A stretch of DNA of 16,027 bases from Pseudomonadota bacterium (lineage in GTDB: Bacteria; Pseudomonadota; Gammaproteobacteria; UBA11654), in contig JAPOHS010000024.1 of NCBI GenBank assembly GCA_029979325.1, positions 1 to 16,027 on the forward strand, written 5' to 3'. This document shows, piece after piece, positions 1-6,912 of this stretch (positions are counted from its first letter, which is position 1; the number at the start of each line of letters is the position of its first letter). The notes under the pieces are model-generated. The model made no database searches. It had not been told where the DNA came from and saw only the letters and a program-made list of their open reading frames with translations. Both the position numbers and the translations under genes were made by a program.

Positions 1-161
1 AAATTCTCAACAGTTTTTGGGGCTCTGTTGCGATCAAGTTCAACCACAATGTTGCCGGATGTTGTCACGATCTCGATTTGTGGATAATTCTCAGAGGCAT
101 CTGTCCTGATTGTCATCAAACCGATGAGCAGGCATGCAATGAATGTGTAAGTTCTTTTCAT
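1..161 (-). CDS. Exported cyclophilin-type peptidyl-prolyl isomerase, N-terminal part only (runs off the left edge)
   Basis: Read on the minus strand, an ATG at 161 opens a frame that stays open to the window edge (53 codons). It starts with a signal peptide ([20 protein letters not shown], then a likely cut near DAS). The mature start has the pattern of cyclophilins: [15 protein letters not shown], then R-A-P-K-T-V-E-N. Cyclophilins catalyse cis-trans isomerisation of X-Pro bonds; the signal peptide places this one in the periplasm. Its ATG overlaps the folD stop codon as ATGA, so the two are probably translationally coupled. The catalytic Arg/Gln region lies outside the window, so activity cannot be judged. 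A second, cytosolic cyclophilin lies at 12301-12726. Confidence 0.85.
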   Translation of the reverse strand, partial: MKRTYTFIACLLIGLMTIRTDASENYPQIEIVTTSGNIVVELDRNRAPKTVEN

Positions 162-1021
162 GATTTAGATTCTAAAATTAATTCTCTAGCAAGTAGAGTA
201 TTTTTTATCAGCATTGCCACAGTCATGGGCCCAACACCACCAGGCACTGGCGAAATCCATGAAGCTCGTTCTTTTGCTGATTCGAAATCGACATCTCCAG
301 TTAGTGTTCCATCTTCATTTCGATTGATGCCCACATCAAAAACGACAGCACCTTCTTTGATCCATTCTCCTGGTATGAAGTTTGCTTTACCTACAGCGAC
401 AGCAAGGATATCAGCTTGCTCTACATGTGACTGAAGATCTTCAGTGTATTTGTGGCAAACAGTGGTTGTTGAGCCTTTGAGTAAAAATTCAAGATTGAGC
501 GGTCTTCCAACTAAGTTTGAAGCCCCCACAATCACCACATGCTTTCCGATGGGATCAATGACAATTTCTTCTAGCATGGTGATCACGCCAATTGCAGTGC
601 AAGGTCTCAATAAGGGTATCCGTTGCATGAGCCTCCCTATTGTATATGGGTGAAATCCATCCACGTCTTTTTTGGGGTCAATGGCCTCAATCACAATCGT
701 CTCATTGATGTGACCGGGGAGGGGAAGTTGAACCAATATCCCAGTGACCTCATCGTTATCATTGAGATCCTTAATGATTGATAGCAAATCTTCTTCAGAA
801 ATGTCTTCTTCTAAATCGTAATTAAATGAATTCATTCCGACTTCTTCGCAAGCCATTCGTTTATTTTTAACATAAACACTGGAGGCAGGGTCTTGTCCAA
901 CTTGAATGACAGCTAAGCCTGGTGCCTGGCTACCTTGATTGACTATTGCTGAGACCTGAGCTTTGATTTCTGATCTGATCTTTTGAGCAATAGCTTTGCC
1001 ATCAATTATATTCGCTGTCAT
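158..1021 (-). CDS. folD: FolD, methylenetetrahydrofolate dehydrogenase / methenyltetrahydrofolate cyclohydrolase
   Basis: This bifunctional cytosolic enzyme interconverts 5,10-methylene-, methenyl- and 10-formyl-tetrahydrofolate using NADP. The protein is 287 aa, normal for the family. Visible signatures are Y50-V-K-N-K54 with the catalytic lysine, the K-K-D-V-D-G-F-H folate-site motif ending near residue 124, the Rossmann motif GASNLVGRP at 166-174, and the C-terminal [10 protein letters not shown] at 258-267. The ATG at 1021 is chosen over a start 17 codons upstream because AAAGGAGCC lies just before it and the protein then begins at the usual [12 protein letters not shown]. Its TGA overlaps the start of the downstream cyclophilin gene. 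With fhs at 12870-14543, the window holds two enzymes of the same one-carbon folate cycle. Identification is secure. Confidence 0.97.
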   Translation of the reverse strand: MTANIIDGKAIAQKIRSEIKAQVSAIVNQGSQAPGLAVIQVGQDPASSVYVKNKRMACEEVGMNSFNYDLEEDISEEDLLSIIKDLNDNDEVTGILVQLPLPGHINETIVIEAIDPKKDVDGFHPYTIGRLMQRIPLLRPCTAIGVITMLEEIVIDPIGKHVVIVGASNLVGRPLNLEFLLKGSTTTVCHKYTEDLQSHVEQADILAVAVGKANFIPGEWIKEGAVVFDVGINRNEDGTLTGDVDFESAKERASWISPVPGGVGPMTVAMLIKNTLLARELILESKS

Positions 1022-1115
1022 TTTGGCTCCTTTTGAGTCGATCCATGATATCAAAGTTTCAGATTGCAACACTGAGATAATTTAAAAATCTTAATGGAAT
1101 TTGGATTTTGATCAG

Positions 1116-1121
1116 TATAAT
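1116..1121 (+). promoter_or_regulatory. Probable -10 box for tRNA-Pro
   Basis: A perfect TATAAT lies 25 bases upstream of the mature tRNA-Pro 5' end, fitting a sigma-70 type start around 1128. No good TTGACA-like box at 16-18 bases is visible; TTAATG at 1091-1096 is a weak candidate. The complementary strand of the same spot reads TATACT (1119-1114), so a divergent folD promoter could overlap it. Confidence 0.5.
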
Positions 1122-1146
1122 ACCTTTCACTTATTTGAAGTTTAAT

Positions 1147-1223
1147 CGGGGCATAGCGCAGCCTGGTAGCGCATCTGCTTTGGGAGCAGAGGGTCGGGGG
1201 TTCAAATCCCTCTGCCCCGACCA
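1147..1223 (+). tRNA. tRNA-Pro (anticodon TGG)
   Basis: The sequence folds as a complete cloverleaf. The acceptor CGGGGCA (1147-1153) pairs with TGCCCCG (1213-1219), followed by discriminator A and an encoded CCA (1221-1223). The anticodon stem TCTGC/GCAGA encloses the loop TTTGGGA, putting TGG at 1181-1183. The T arm has GGTTCAAATCC. TGG reads proline CCN codons, chiefly CCA and CCG. It is a single gene rather than part of a tRNA array, and the next coding start is 46 bases downstream with no clear promoter of its own. Confidence 0.97.
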
Positions 1224-1269
1224 CTCAAACAATCTTGAAAATTAAATATTTCTTTGCTTAGATAATTTG

Positions 1270-2316
1270 ATGGCAGGAATATATGATTTACAACCAGATA
1301 TGTATCTCAGCAAGAAAGATGTTGAGGAAATCACGGAAATTTTTCATACCCCTTTAACTGGATCCTACAATTGGGATTACTCTGCGGCTGACGACAAAAT
1401 CAATCGACTTTATCAATTGGCAAAAAAACGTCAGTGGGATGTAGAGATTGACTTAGATTGGTCAAAGAAATGGGATATCAATTCGGCAACTTTGGATGAT
1501 TACAGTATCAATCATCATTCTTATATGGGATATGAACCTTATGCCAATTTGAGTGACTCAGATAAGCTCGAGATCCAGCATAAGTTTGCGACTTGGTCTT
1601 TGAGCCAGTTTCTGCATGGAGAGCAGGGGGCACTTCTGGTCGCAAGTCAATTATGTTCTTGTGCACCCACATACAACGCCAAACTATATGCCGCAACACA
1701 AACTTACGATGAAGCAAGGCATGTTGAAGCGTTTAATAAATATATCCAGACACGCCAAAAGCAGATGTATCCTATTACTCCTGATCTGAAGATCCTTTTG
1801 GATAAGATCCTTACAGACGAGCGTTGGGATCTAAAATTCATAGGCATGCAATTGATCATTGAAGGACTCGCTTTGGGTGCATTCAAGGCTTTTCAGATGG
1901 CACATCCAGACAAACTCTTGCATCAGCTGATAGAAAAAATTGTTCAGGATGAATCGCGACATGTGACATTCGGTGTTCATTACCTTGAGCAACATGTCAA
2001 AGGACTGAGTGAGGAAGAAATAGAAGAAAGAGCAGAGTTCGCCTATGAAGCATGCTTGGTTATGCGGCAACGTTTTCATGCGATAGAGATATTTGAAGAA
2101 TATGGTTGGAATGTAGACGAAACAATAAATTACGATGAAAGTGTTAAGGTGCGAAGAGATTTCCAAGAATTTATGTTTCAAAGAGTAATACCAAGTCTAA
2201 AGCGAGTTGGTTTGCTAACCGAGACTGTCAGACCAAAGTTTGAAAAGCTGGGCGTTCTCAAATGGGAAGATTTTGATGATGAAGACGTTAGTTGGAAAGA
2301 AGCACAATCTGCTTAA
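1270..2316 (+). CDS. Ferritin-like / R2-like diiron-carboxylate protein
   Basis: The 348-residue protein carries the six ligands of a carboxylate-bridged diiron site in the ferritin-like four-helix fold: E118 (HGEQ), E148 and H151 (DEARH), E198 (IIEG), and E228 and H231 (DESRH). This E, ExxH, E, ExxH pattern is shared by ribonucleotide reductase R2, R2-like oxidases and related oxygenases. The protein lacks the flanking sequence I would expect of NrdB, so I do not call it a reductase subunit; the substrate is unknown. Likely cytosolic and oxygen-dependent. ATG 1270 is preferred to the adjacent TTG at 1267, though no Shine-Dalgarno sequence is visible. It may be co-transcribed with tRNA-Pro. 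The diiron assignment is strong, the specific role open. Confidence 0.88.
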   Translation: MAGIYDLQPDMYLSKKDVEEITEIFHTPLTGSYNWDYSAADDKINRLYQLAKKRQWDVEIDLDWSKKWDINSATLDDYSINHHSYMGYEPYANLSDSDKLEIQHKFATWSLSQFLHGEQGALLVASQLCSCAPTYNAKLYAATQTYDEARHVEAFNKYIQTRQKQMYPITPDLKILLDKILTDERWDLKFIGMQLIIEGLALGAFKAFQMAHPDKLLHQLIEKIVQDESRHVTFGVHYLEQHVKGLSEEEIEERAEFAYEACLVMRQRFHAIEIFEEYGWNVDETINYDESVKVRRDFQEFMFQRVIPSLKRVGLLTETVRPKFEKLGVLKWEDFDDEDVSWKEAQSA

Positions 2317-2323
2317 ATAGGCT

Positions 2324-2350
2324 TTGATTCAATTTTTCAGACGCTATAAT
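2324..2350 (+). promoter_or_regulatory. Probable sigma-70 promoter for tRNA-Arg
   Basis: TTGATT (2324-2329) and a perfect TATAAT (2345-2350) are separated by 15 bases, a little short. The predicted start is near 2357, about 11 bases before the tRNA. It sits directly after the stop codon of the ferritin-like gene. Confidence 0.55.
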
Positions 2351-2367
2351 GCAATCTATTATTTCTT

Positions 2368-2444
<77 letters not shown>

Positions 2445-2485
2445 GAATTCCGATAAATTTTTTATAAAATCAGTAAAGATACCGC

Positions 2486-2513
2486 TTGATTATCTTTTTA
2501 TAAACAATACTAT
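2486..2513 (+). promoter_or_regulatory. Candidate promoter of the cold-shock gene
   Basis: TTGATT (2486-2491) and TACTAT (2508-2513) are spaced by 16 bases, giving a start near 2520 and a leader of only about 28 bases. That would be far shorter than the long regulatory leader of E. coli cspA. The match is moderate and unproven. Confidence 0.33.
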
Positions 2514-2547
2514 GGATTCTCGAAATAACTTAACTGGATAAAAAAAC

Positions 2548-2745
2548 ATGGCAACAGGAAAAGTAAAATGGTTTAACCCTACAAAAGGTTATGGATTCAT
2601 CAAACCAGATGATGGTGGTGAAGACCTTTTTGTACATCACTCATCAATTCAAGGTGATGGATACAAATCATTAAAAGAAGATCAAAGTGTTACTTTTGAC
2701 GTTGAAGATGGCGAAAAAGGGCCTCAAGCAACAAACGTAAGTTAA
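2548..2745 (+). CDS. CspA-family cold-shock protein
   Basis: This 65-residue protein is a single cold-shock domain, a five-stranded OB-fold that binds single-stranded RNA or DNA and melts mRNA structure in the cytoplasm. RNP1 is KGYGFI (13-18) and RNP2 is DLFVHH (26-31), with the aromatic W8/F9 preceding them. It begins [10 protein letters not shown] and ends ATNVS, both normal for the family, so the gene is complete. No strong Shine-Dalgarno precedes the ATG; an A-rich stretch does. Whether this copy is cold-induced or constitutive cannot be read from the sequence. The next gene starts 118 bases downstream and probably has its own transcript. Confidence 0.96.
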   Translation: MATGKVKWFNPTKGYGFIKPDDGGEDLFVHHSSIQGDGYKSLKEDQSVTFDVEDGEKGPQATNVS

Positions 2746-2833
2746 GTTTCTCATTAAGCTTGATTGAAAATCAGCGTGATGGCTGAGGAACATCATCTGT
2801 CTCCTATCAGGTCACTAAAACTTCTGATATTCT

Positions 2834-2855
2834 TATTTGATTGAGAATTCAAATA
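2834..2855 (+). repeat. Inverted repeat just before the MFS gene ribosome site
   Basis: TATTTGA (2834-2840) and TCAAATA (2849-2855) form a perfect 7-base-pair stem with an 8-base loop. The right arm ends within or against the AGG of the MFS gene Shine-Dalgarno sequence. It could be an operator or a hairpin limiting ribosome access at the head of the five-gene run. AT-rich stems of this length can occur by chance. Confidence 0.3.
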
Positions 2856-2863
2856 GGAAAGAT

Positions 2864-4072
2864 ATGACTGATCAAAAGGGAATAGCATTAGCTTTAGAAG
2901 ATTGGAGAATCCTATTTCGGGATGACTGGAAATCTCTCATTATTGCTCTTTACATGGTACTTGTTGGCTATGGTGTTCTGGTTGGAATACCTGTTATCAG
3001 TACAGCTTGGGTTACAAAGCTGGGTTTTACAGAAGTTGAGGTTGGTAGAGTTGCAGGAATGGATTTGGGCGGCCTTGCCGCTGGATCAGTTTTTACTGCA
3101 TGGATCATTCAAAAAGTTAATAGAAGAATACTGGTCTTCTTTGGAATCATTATCGCAGTAGTAGCAAATGCGCTTTGTATTAGATACGTTGATTATGAAA
3201 CAGTACTCTATCTGAGATTTATGTCTGGTTTTGGAAGTGGGATATACACCTCAGTGGCTGTTGCTGTCTTTGGAATGTCGATAAGGCCTGCACTTGCATA
3301 TAACCTGATGCTTTTTAGTTTCGCATTTTCTCAAGCATTAGAGATGCAAGTATTGCCACAATTGTCCATGAATGGAATTTACACAGCATTTATTGTTTGT
3401 TTTTTAATTACCATTCCTTTCCTAGGGTGGCTGCAGAGTTATCCAGTATCTAAGGATAGTGATCAAACCCATCCTCAACCTCAGAGGAAAAATAAGAAAC
3501 TTTCATTGGTGCCATGGGTTTGTTTATTCGCCATATTCTTGACCTATATCAATATCGGCGCCTACTGGACCTATATAGAACTCGCGGCTTTGGATGCGAA
3601 TACAAATGCCGATCTTGTTGGCAGCACACTCGTGTGGGCATCTTTTTGTTCACTCTTGGGCTGTTTCATTGCCACATTGCTCAGCAATCGATTTGGCCTG
3701 ATTCGACCACTCTTGATCGCCTTGATTACGATGGCAACCGGGGTGGGTCTGCTCTCATTTGGTATCACAGAACCCAAATTCTTAATGAGTGTTTTTACAT
3801 TCAATTTACTCTGGATTTTCACTGATGTTTATCAAATGGGTTCACTTGCAAATTTTGATGACGGCGGACGTTATTCTGCATATCTGCCAGCATCTCAAGG
3901 ACTTGGTCAAATTGTAGGCCCAAATTTAGCCGCATCAATATTGTCATTTAATCTGGGATATGAGAGCGTATTCATGATGTGCTGGGCTGCTGCAATGCTA
4001 GCAATGGTTATTTATTGGCTGCTGCATCGATATCTCAAAGCAACTGATCCAGAATTGGCCGATGCGTCCTAA
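2864..4072 (+). CDS. Major facilitator superfamily transporter
   Basis: The 402-residue protein has about twelve hydrophobic segments in two halves, divided by a charged, proline-rich loop around residues 203-220 (SKDSDQTHPQPQRKNKK). This layout and length fit the MFS, inner-membrane carriers driven by ion gradients. The loop after the second helix has V-N-R-R-I, close to the family's basic motif A region. The ATG at 2864 is chosen over an upstream TTG because AGGAAAG precedes it. It is the first gene of a plus-strand run of five with gaps of 15-30 bases, the other four of which encode exported proteins, so its substrate is likely tied to theirs. The substrate and the direction of transport cannot be inferred. 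Confidence 0.88.
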   Translation: MTDQKGIALALEDWRILFRDDWKSLIIALYMVLVGYGVLVGIPVISTAWVTKLGFTEVEVGRVAGMDLGGLAAGSVFTAWIIQKVNRRILVFFGIIIAVVANALCIRYVDYETVLYLRFMSGFGSGIYTSVAVAVFGMSIRPALAYNLMLFSFAFSQALEMQVLPQLSMNGIYTAFIVCFLITIPFLGWLQSYPVSKDSDQTHPQPQRKNKKLSLVPWVCLFAIFLTYINIGAYWTYIELAALDANTNADLVGSTLVWASFCSLLGCFIATLLSNRFGLIRPLLIALITMATGVGLLSFGITEPKFLMSVFTFNLLWIFTDVYQMGSLANFDDGGRYSAYLPASQGLGQIVGPNLAASILSFNLGYESVFMMCWAAAMLAMVIYWLLHRYLKATDPELADAS

Positions 4073-4095
4073 GAATATTTAAATGGAGAAAAATG

Positions 4096-4980
4096 ATGTT
4101 TGTAAAAATCTTTAACAAATTTCCGATCTTTATACTGATTATGATTTTGACTTTTAATGTCAGTGCTGAAATGCCAGGCATGTCTGGAGAAATCAGAAGG
4201 GACTATACGGATACCAGTTTTGGGAGAGTACACTTTTGGACAATAGGTGATGGCCCGGCGTTATTATTACTCCATCAGTCAGGTCAAACTTCAGCAGAAT
4301 ATTTGACATTGGGTCCTGTGCTTGCAGATAGTTTTAAGGTGATTGGCATTGATTTACCCAATCACGGTCAATCAGATTCTTCAAAACACGAACTGAATGC
4401 AGATGAATACGCTGATTCAATCTTGCAGGTCATGGACAGCATTGGTGTCGATGATTTTCATTTTCTAGGTCAGCATGGCGGTGCAGCAATTGGCATCAAT
4501 CTAGGTATTCGCCATCCAGAAAGGATTGGAAAACTGATTCTCTCAGGCGCTGGGAGAGAAGAGAATTTGACTGAAGAGCAAATTCAAGCACTCATTGATC
4601 GACCCATGACCAGAGACCTACCAGTTGATGCAGACGGCGAGTTTCTCGATAAAACATGGGATGTATATCGACATATGAGCGCAAGCTCCACATCACCTGA
4701 GATGACATTTAGGCCTTTCTTAACAAGCCTGATTAATCGTCAGAGAAAGTTTGATATGCATTATGCCATCTTTCGATATCAGCCAAATCTGGATGATTTG
4801 GATAAAGAAACTCTTCTCCTAGAAGGCGAAGAGGACATTTATGCTGGCGATGTTGCTGGACTTCAAAAGAGAATCAAGGGCAGCAAAATTGTCAAGCTCC
4901 CAGGTGTTGGCAGTTGGCAGTTTTACGAAGACCCAGAATTACACGATGAGGTGATTACAGAATTCTTACTGGATGATTGA
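4096..4980 (+). CDS. Exported alpha/beta-hydrolase-fold protein with altered catalytic positions
   Basis: The 294-residue protein starts with a signal peptide (hydrophobic IFILIMILTF, cut near VSA-E) and then a typical alpha/beta-hydrolase core: LLLLHQSG (oxyanion strand, 56-63), VIGIDLPNHGQSD (82-94), the elbow at 125-129, and GEED with D247. The elbow reads G-Q-H-G-G, with His127 where Ser is usual. The C-terminal motif reads G-S-W-Q-F-Y-E-D-P, with Ser273 where the catalytic His normally stands. The acid is retained. It may be a pseudo-hydrolase, or use unusual chemistry. ATG 4096 is preferred over ATG 4093 because GGAG (4085-4088) is then 7 bases away. It is the second gene of the run, 23 bases after the MFS gene. 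Fold confident, activity not. Confidence 0.88.
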   Translation: MFVKIFNKFPIFILIMILTFNVSAEMPGMSGEIRRDYTDTSFGRVHFWTIGDGPALLLLHQSGQTSAEYLTLGPVLADSFKVIGIDLPNHGQSDSSKHELNADEYADSILQVMDSIGVDDFHFLGQHGGAAIGINLGIRHPERIGKLILSGAGREENLTEEQIQALIDRPMTRDLPVDADGEFLDKTWDVYRHMSASSTSPEMTFRPFLTSLINRQRKFDMHYAIFRYQPNLDDLDKETLLLEGEEDIYAGDVAGLQKRIKGSKIVKLPGVGSWQFYEDPELHDEVITEFLLDD

Positions 4981-5005
4981 CTTCATGAGAGCGGTTTTCT
5001 AAATA

Positions 5006-5998
5006 ATGTTTGATTCAGTTTTTAAATCACTGATTACAAGAAGAAGCCTATTCAAAGGCTCAATCGCAATGGCTGCAAGCCCCATGTTGAGCATAGGACA
5101 AGAGATCAATGATGGGCAACAAGAATTAGATTTCTCCAATCCCTTTGATAATCTTTATGCTTTTGGAAAGCTTTGGGGGAGTTATGACTCTAAACCCATA
5201 TACAGTGCCTATAAGGGCGTTCAGTTTGCAAGAATTGGAACCAAGCGACTGATCCCACTGTTTGGATACACAGGCTTTGGCAATATGCAATCGAGATTGA
5301 ATGATGATCAGACCATCAATATCAGAGGGACAGAGGGAGGTTATTTTACTGATCTAGCAACCGGAGAAATCATCGATCATTGGGACAATCCATGGACCGG
5401 TGAGACGGTTGAGGTTTTTCCATTCATTAATAAAAAAATGAGAGGTCATTTAACAGAAGAAATGCCAAGGTTCACAATGGGCAACTTAGATACTGATAAC
5501 CCGACATTAATGAATGAGGCGGAGGCGAAAGATGGACAGTCATCTATACCTTTTGTTCTTCCATGGGAAAAGGTAGGAGATCAATATCTCTTATCTTGGG
5601 AGTACTCACATGAATATACGAACCCAGTTACAAAAGATAAATGGCCAAAAGCTCACACAACTCAGATCATCAATCCATCTGAGCATTTCACTTTTTATAC
5701 TCCAGTGGATCAGATGAATGATCGATCCAATCCATCGGCACCTTTTTATGCTGGATTCATGAGAACCTCACCTTGGTGGCCATGGATGAGGATGGGTCAG
5801 TCAGAAATAGACGGAGCTTTATTTGGCAGAATGCACAGTTTTAAAATAACGGGCACAATGGCGGATATCCCTGATCCTGTTTTAAAAAGAGTTGAAAAAG
5901 ATCATCCAGAAATACTTGAAGTTCAGTCGGGCTGGGGCAACACAATACCAAAAGGAACATGGGAAGCATATGCAGAGGAGGTGCCCCATGAAATTTAA
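5006..5998 (+). CDS. DUF1838 family protein with Tat-type signal
   Basis: This 330-residue protein starts with a twin-arginine signal: TRRSLFKG at residues 11-18, followed by a hydrophobic, alanine-rich stretch ending near residue 30. This suggests export of a folded protein, often one carrying a cofactor. The body is recognised as DUF1838 from its overall look: a GYTGFGN segment, many tryptophans and prolines (WDNPWTGE, TSPWWPWMRMG), and the closing part with KGTWEAYAEEVP. The family has no function that I can state. It follows the hydrolase-like gene by 25 bases and has no clear Shine-Dalgarno, so coupled translation is possible. Family assignment is from memory of the family's features, not a search. 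Confidence 0.8.
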   Translation: MFDSVFKSLITRRSLFKGSIAMAASPMLSIGQEINDGQQELDFSNPFDNLYAFGKLWGSYDSKPIYSAYKGVQFARIGTKRLIPLFGYTGFGNMQSRLNDDQTINIRGTEGGYFTDLATGEIIDHWDNPWTGETVEVFPFINKKMRGHLTEEMPRFTMGNLDTDNPTLMNEAEAKDGQSSIPFVLPWEKVGDQYLLSWEYSHEYTNPVTKDKWPKAHTTQIINPSEHFTFYTPVDQMNDRSNPSAPFYAGFMRTSPWWPWMRMGQSEIDGALFGRMHSFKITGTMADIPDPVLKRVEKDHPEILEVQSGWGNTIPKGTWEAYAEEVPHEI

Positions 5999-6028
5999 AA
6001 AGATTAAAAATAAACAAAGGAGCAAAAA

Positions 6029-6451
6029 ATGAAAAAAATAATATTTTCACTCATAGTCGTTTTGTTTTCGCTGAATGCTTACAGCTTAGATATACGTGGA
6101 GATGCAAATGAGTTTACAGGGGAAATTACCTCAGTGACTTTGACCAACGATGGCGGAGTCATCAATGTAGTGGGTAATACCGGCCAATATGGAAAGGTAT
6201 GGATCACTTATAACTTAAGACTGGATAACCCCAATGTTGCAACACAAGGTTCATTTTCAGGAAGGGCCACAGCCATCAATGAAAAGGGTGAGAGAAATGC
6301 TGCCAGTCGCCAAGGTGTTTGGGAAAGGAAAGGAAATATCCTCCATTTTTACTCTCTTGATGATGTAACAGATGGAAATTTCTATCTCTGTATCACCGAG
6401 ATGAATTTAACCACTGATAAGTTGGACATGAAGTTCTATTCAGTTAAATAA
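6029..6451 (+). CDS. Exported protein of unknown function (140 aa)
   Basis: I do not recognise this gene. It has a clear signal peptide (MKKIIFSLIVVLFSLNAYS, cut before LDIRG), so the mature protein is about 120 residues and periplasmic or secreted. It has no lipobox. The mature part alternates hydrophobic and polar residues with many Gly, Asn and Thr (VTLTNDGGVINVVGNTGQYG; VWITYNLRL; GSFSGRATAINEKGER; QGVWERKGNILHFYSL), suggesting a small beta-barrel or beta-sandwich of the lipocalin or allene-oxide-cyclase-like kind; that is only an impression. A good ribosome site, AAGGAG at 6017-6022, lies 6 bases before the ATG. It is the fourth gene of the exported-protein run. Confidence 0.8.
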   Translation: MKKIIFSLIVVLFSLNAYSLDIRGDANEFTGEITSVTLTNDGGVINVVGNTGQYGKVWITYNLRLDNPNVATQGSFSGRATAINEKGERNAASRQGVWERKGNILHFYSLDDVTDGNFYLCITEMNLTTDKLDMKFYSVK

Positions 6452-6466
6452 ATCAGGGGTAATTTA

Positions 6467-6901
6467 GTGAGCAAGAAAATCATTTTAATCATTCTTCTTT
6501 TTTTCGTTGATTTTGCCATCGCAGGTGAAATTGAGCACTACTCATCAGAAGATGCTTTGAAGAAAAACTATCCATTTTCAGAGGCAGTCAGAGTTGATGA
6601 TGTTTTATACATATCAGGAATGGTTGCTGAAGGAGACGATGGACAAGTCATAAAAGGTGGAATCATTGATGAAGCCCATCTTGTTTTAAAAAATATGGGA
6701 AAGATCCTTGCTCACTTTAATTTGACATACAGCGATGTTTTTAAATGTTTGGTGATGATTGATGACATCGAACAGTGGTCAGATTTCAATTCTGTTTACA
6801 TTCAATACTTTCAAAAACCATATCCGGCCAGAAGTGCATTTGGCGCTGACGGGCTCGCCCTCGATGCATCATTCGAATTGGAGTGCATGGCTCATTTTTA
6901 G
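6467..6901 (+). CDS. Exported RidA/YjgF/UK114-family protein
   Basis: RidA proteins are usually cytosolic trimers that hydrolyse reactive enamine/imine intermediates. This 144-residue version begins with a signal peptide (MSKKIILIILLFFVDFAIA, cut before GEIEH), so it should act in the periplasm. The RidA core follows: PFSEAVRVDDVLYISG (36-51), the helix DEAHLVLKNMGKILA, and the active-site end P-A-R-S with R122 and F-E-L-E-C with E137, matching the substrate-binding Arg105 and Glu120 of E. coli RidA. The start is GTG at 6467 with AGGGGT just upstream. It closes the five-gene run, 15 bases after the previous gene, and is convergent with the next gene 11 bases away. Deaminase function is plausible from the kept residues but untested. 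Confidence 0.9.
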   Translation: MSKKIILIILLFFVDFAIAGEIEHYSSEDALKKNYPFSEAVRVDDVLYISGMVAEGDDGQVIKGGIIDEAHLVLKNMGKILAHFNLTYSDVFKCLVMIDDIEQWSDFNSVYIQYFQKPYPARSAFGADGLALDASFELECMAHF

Positions 6902-6912
6902 GATGGAGTGTA

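Noticed and set aside
78..653. Two plus-strand open frames opposite folD
   Set aside because: They are antisense to a well-conserved folD frame, have no ribosome site and give low-complexity products with no family features.
1831..2181. 116-codon minus-strand frame within the ferritin-like gene
   Set aside because: It is the complement of a frame carrying six conserved diiron ligands; its product shows no signature of its own.
1267..2316. Ferritin-like gene as ribonucleotide reductase beta subunit
   Set aside because: The diiron ligands are shared, but no nrdA neighbour is present and the sequence around the ligands does not look like NrdB.
2746..2833. Terminator after the cold-shock gene
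   Set aside because: Only a weak TGATG/CATCA pairing is present and no T-run follows, so an intrinsic terminator cannot be supported.
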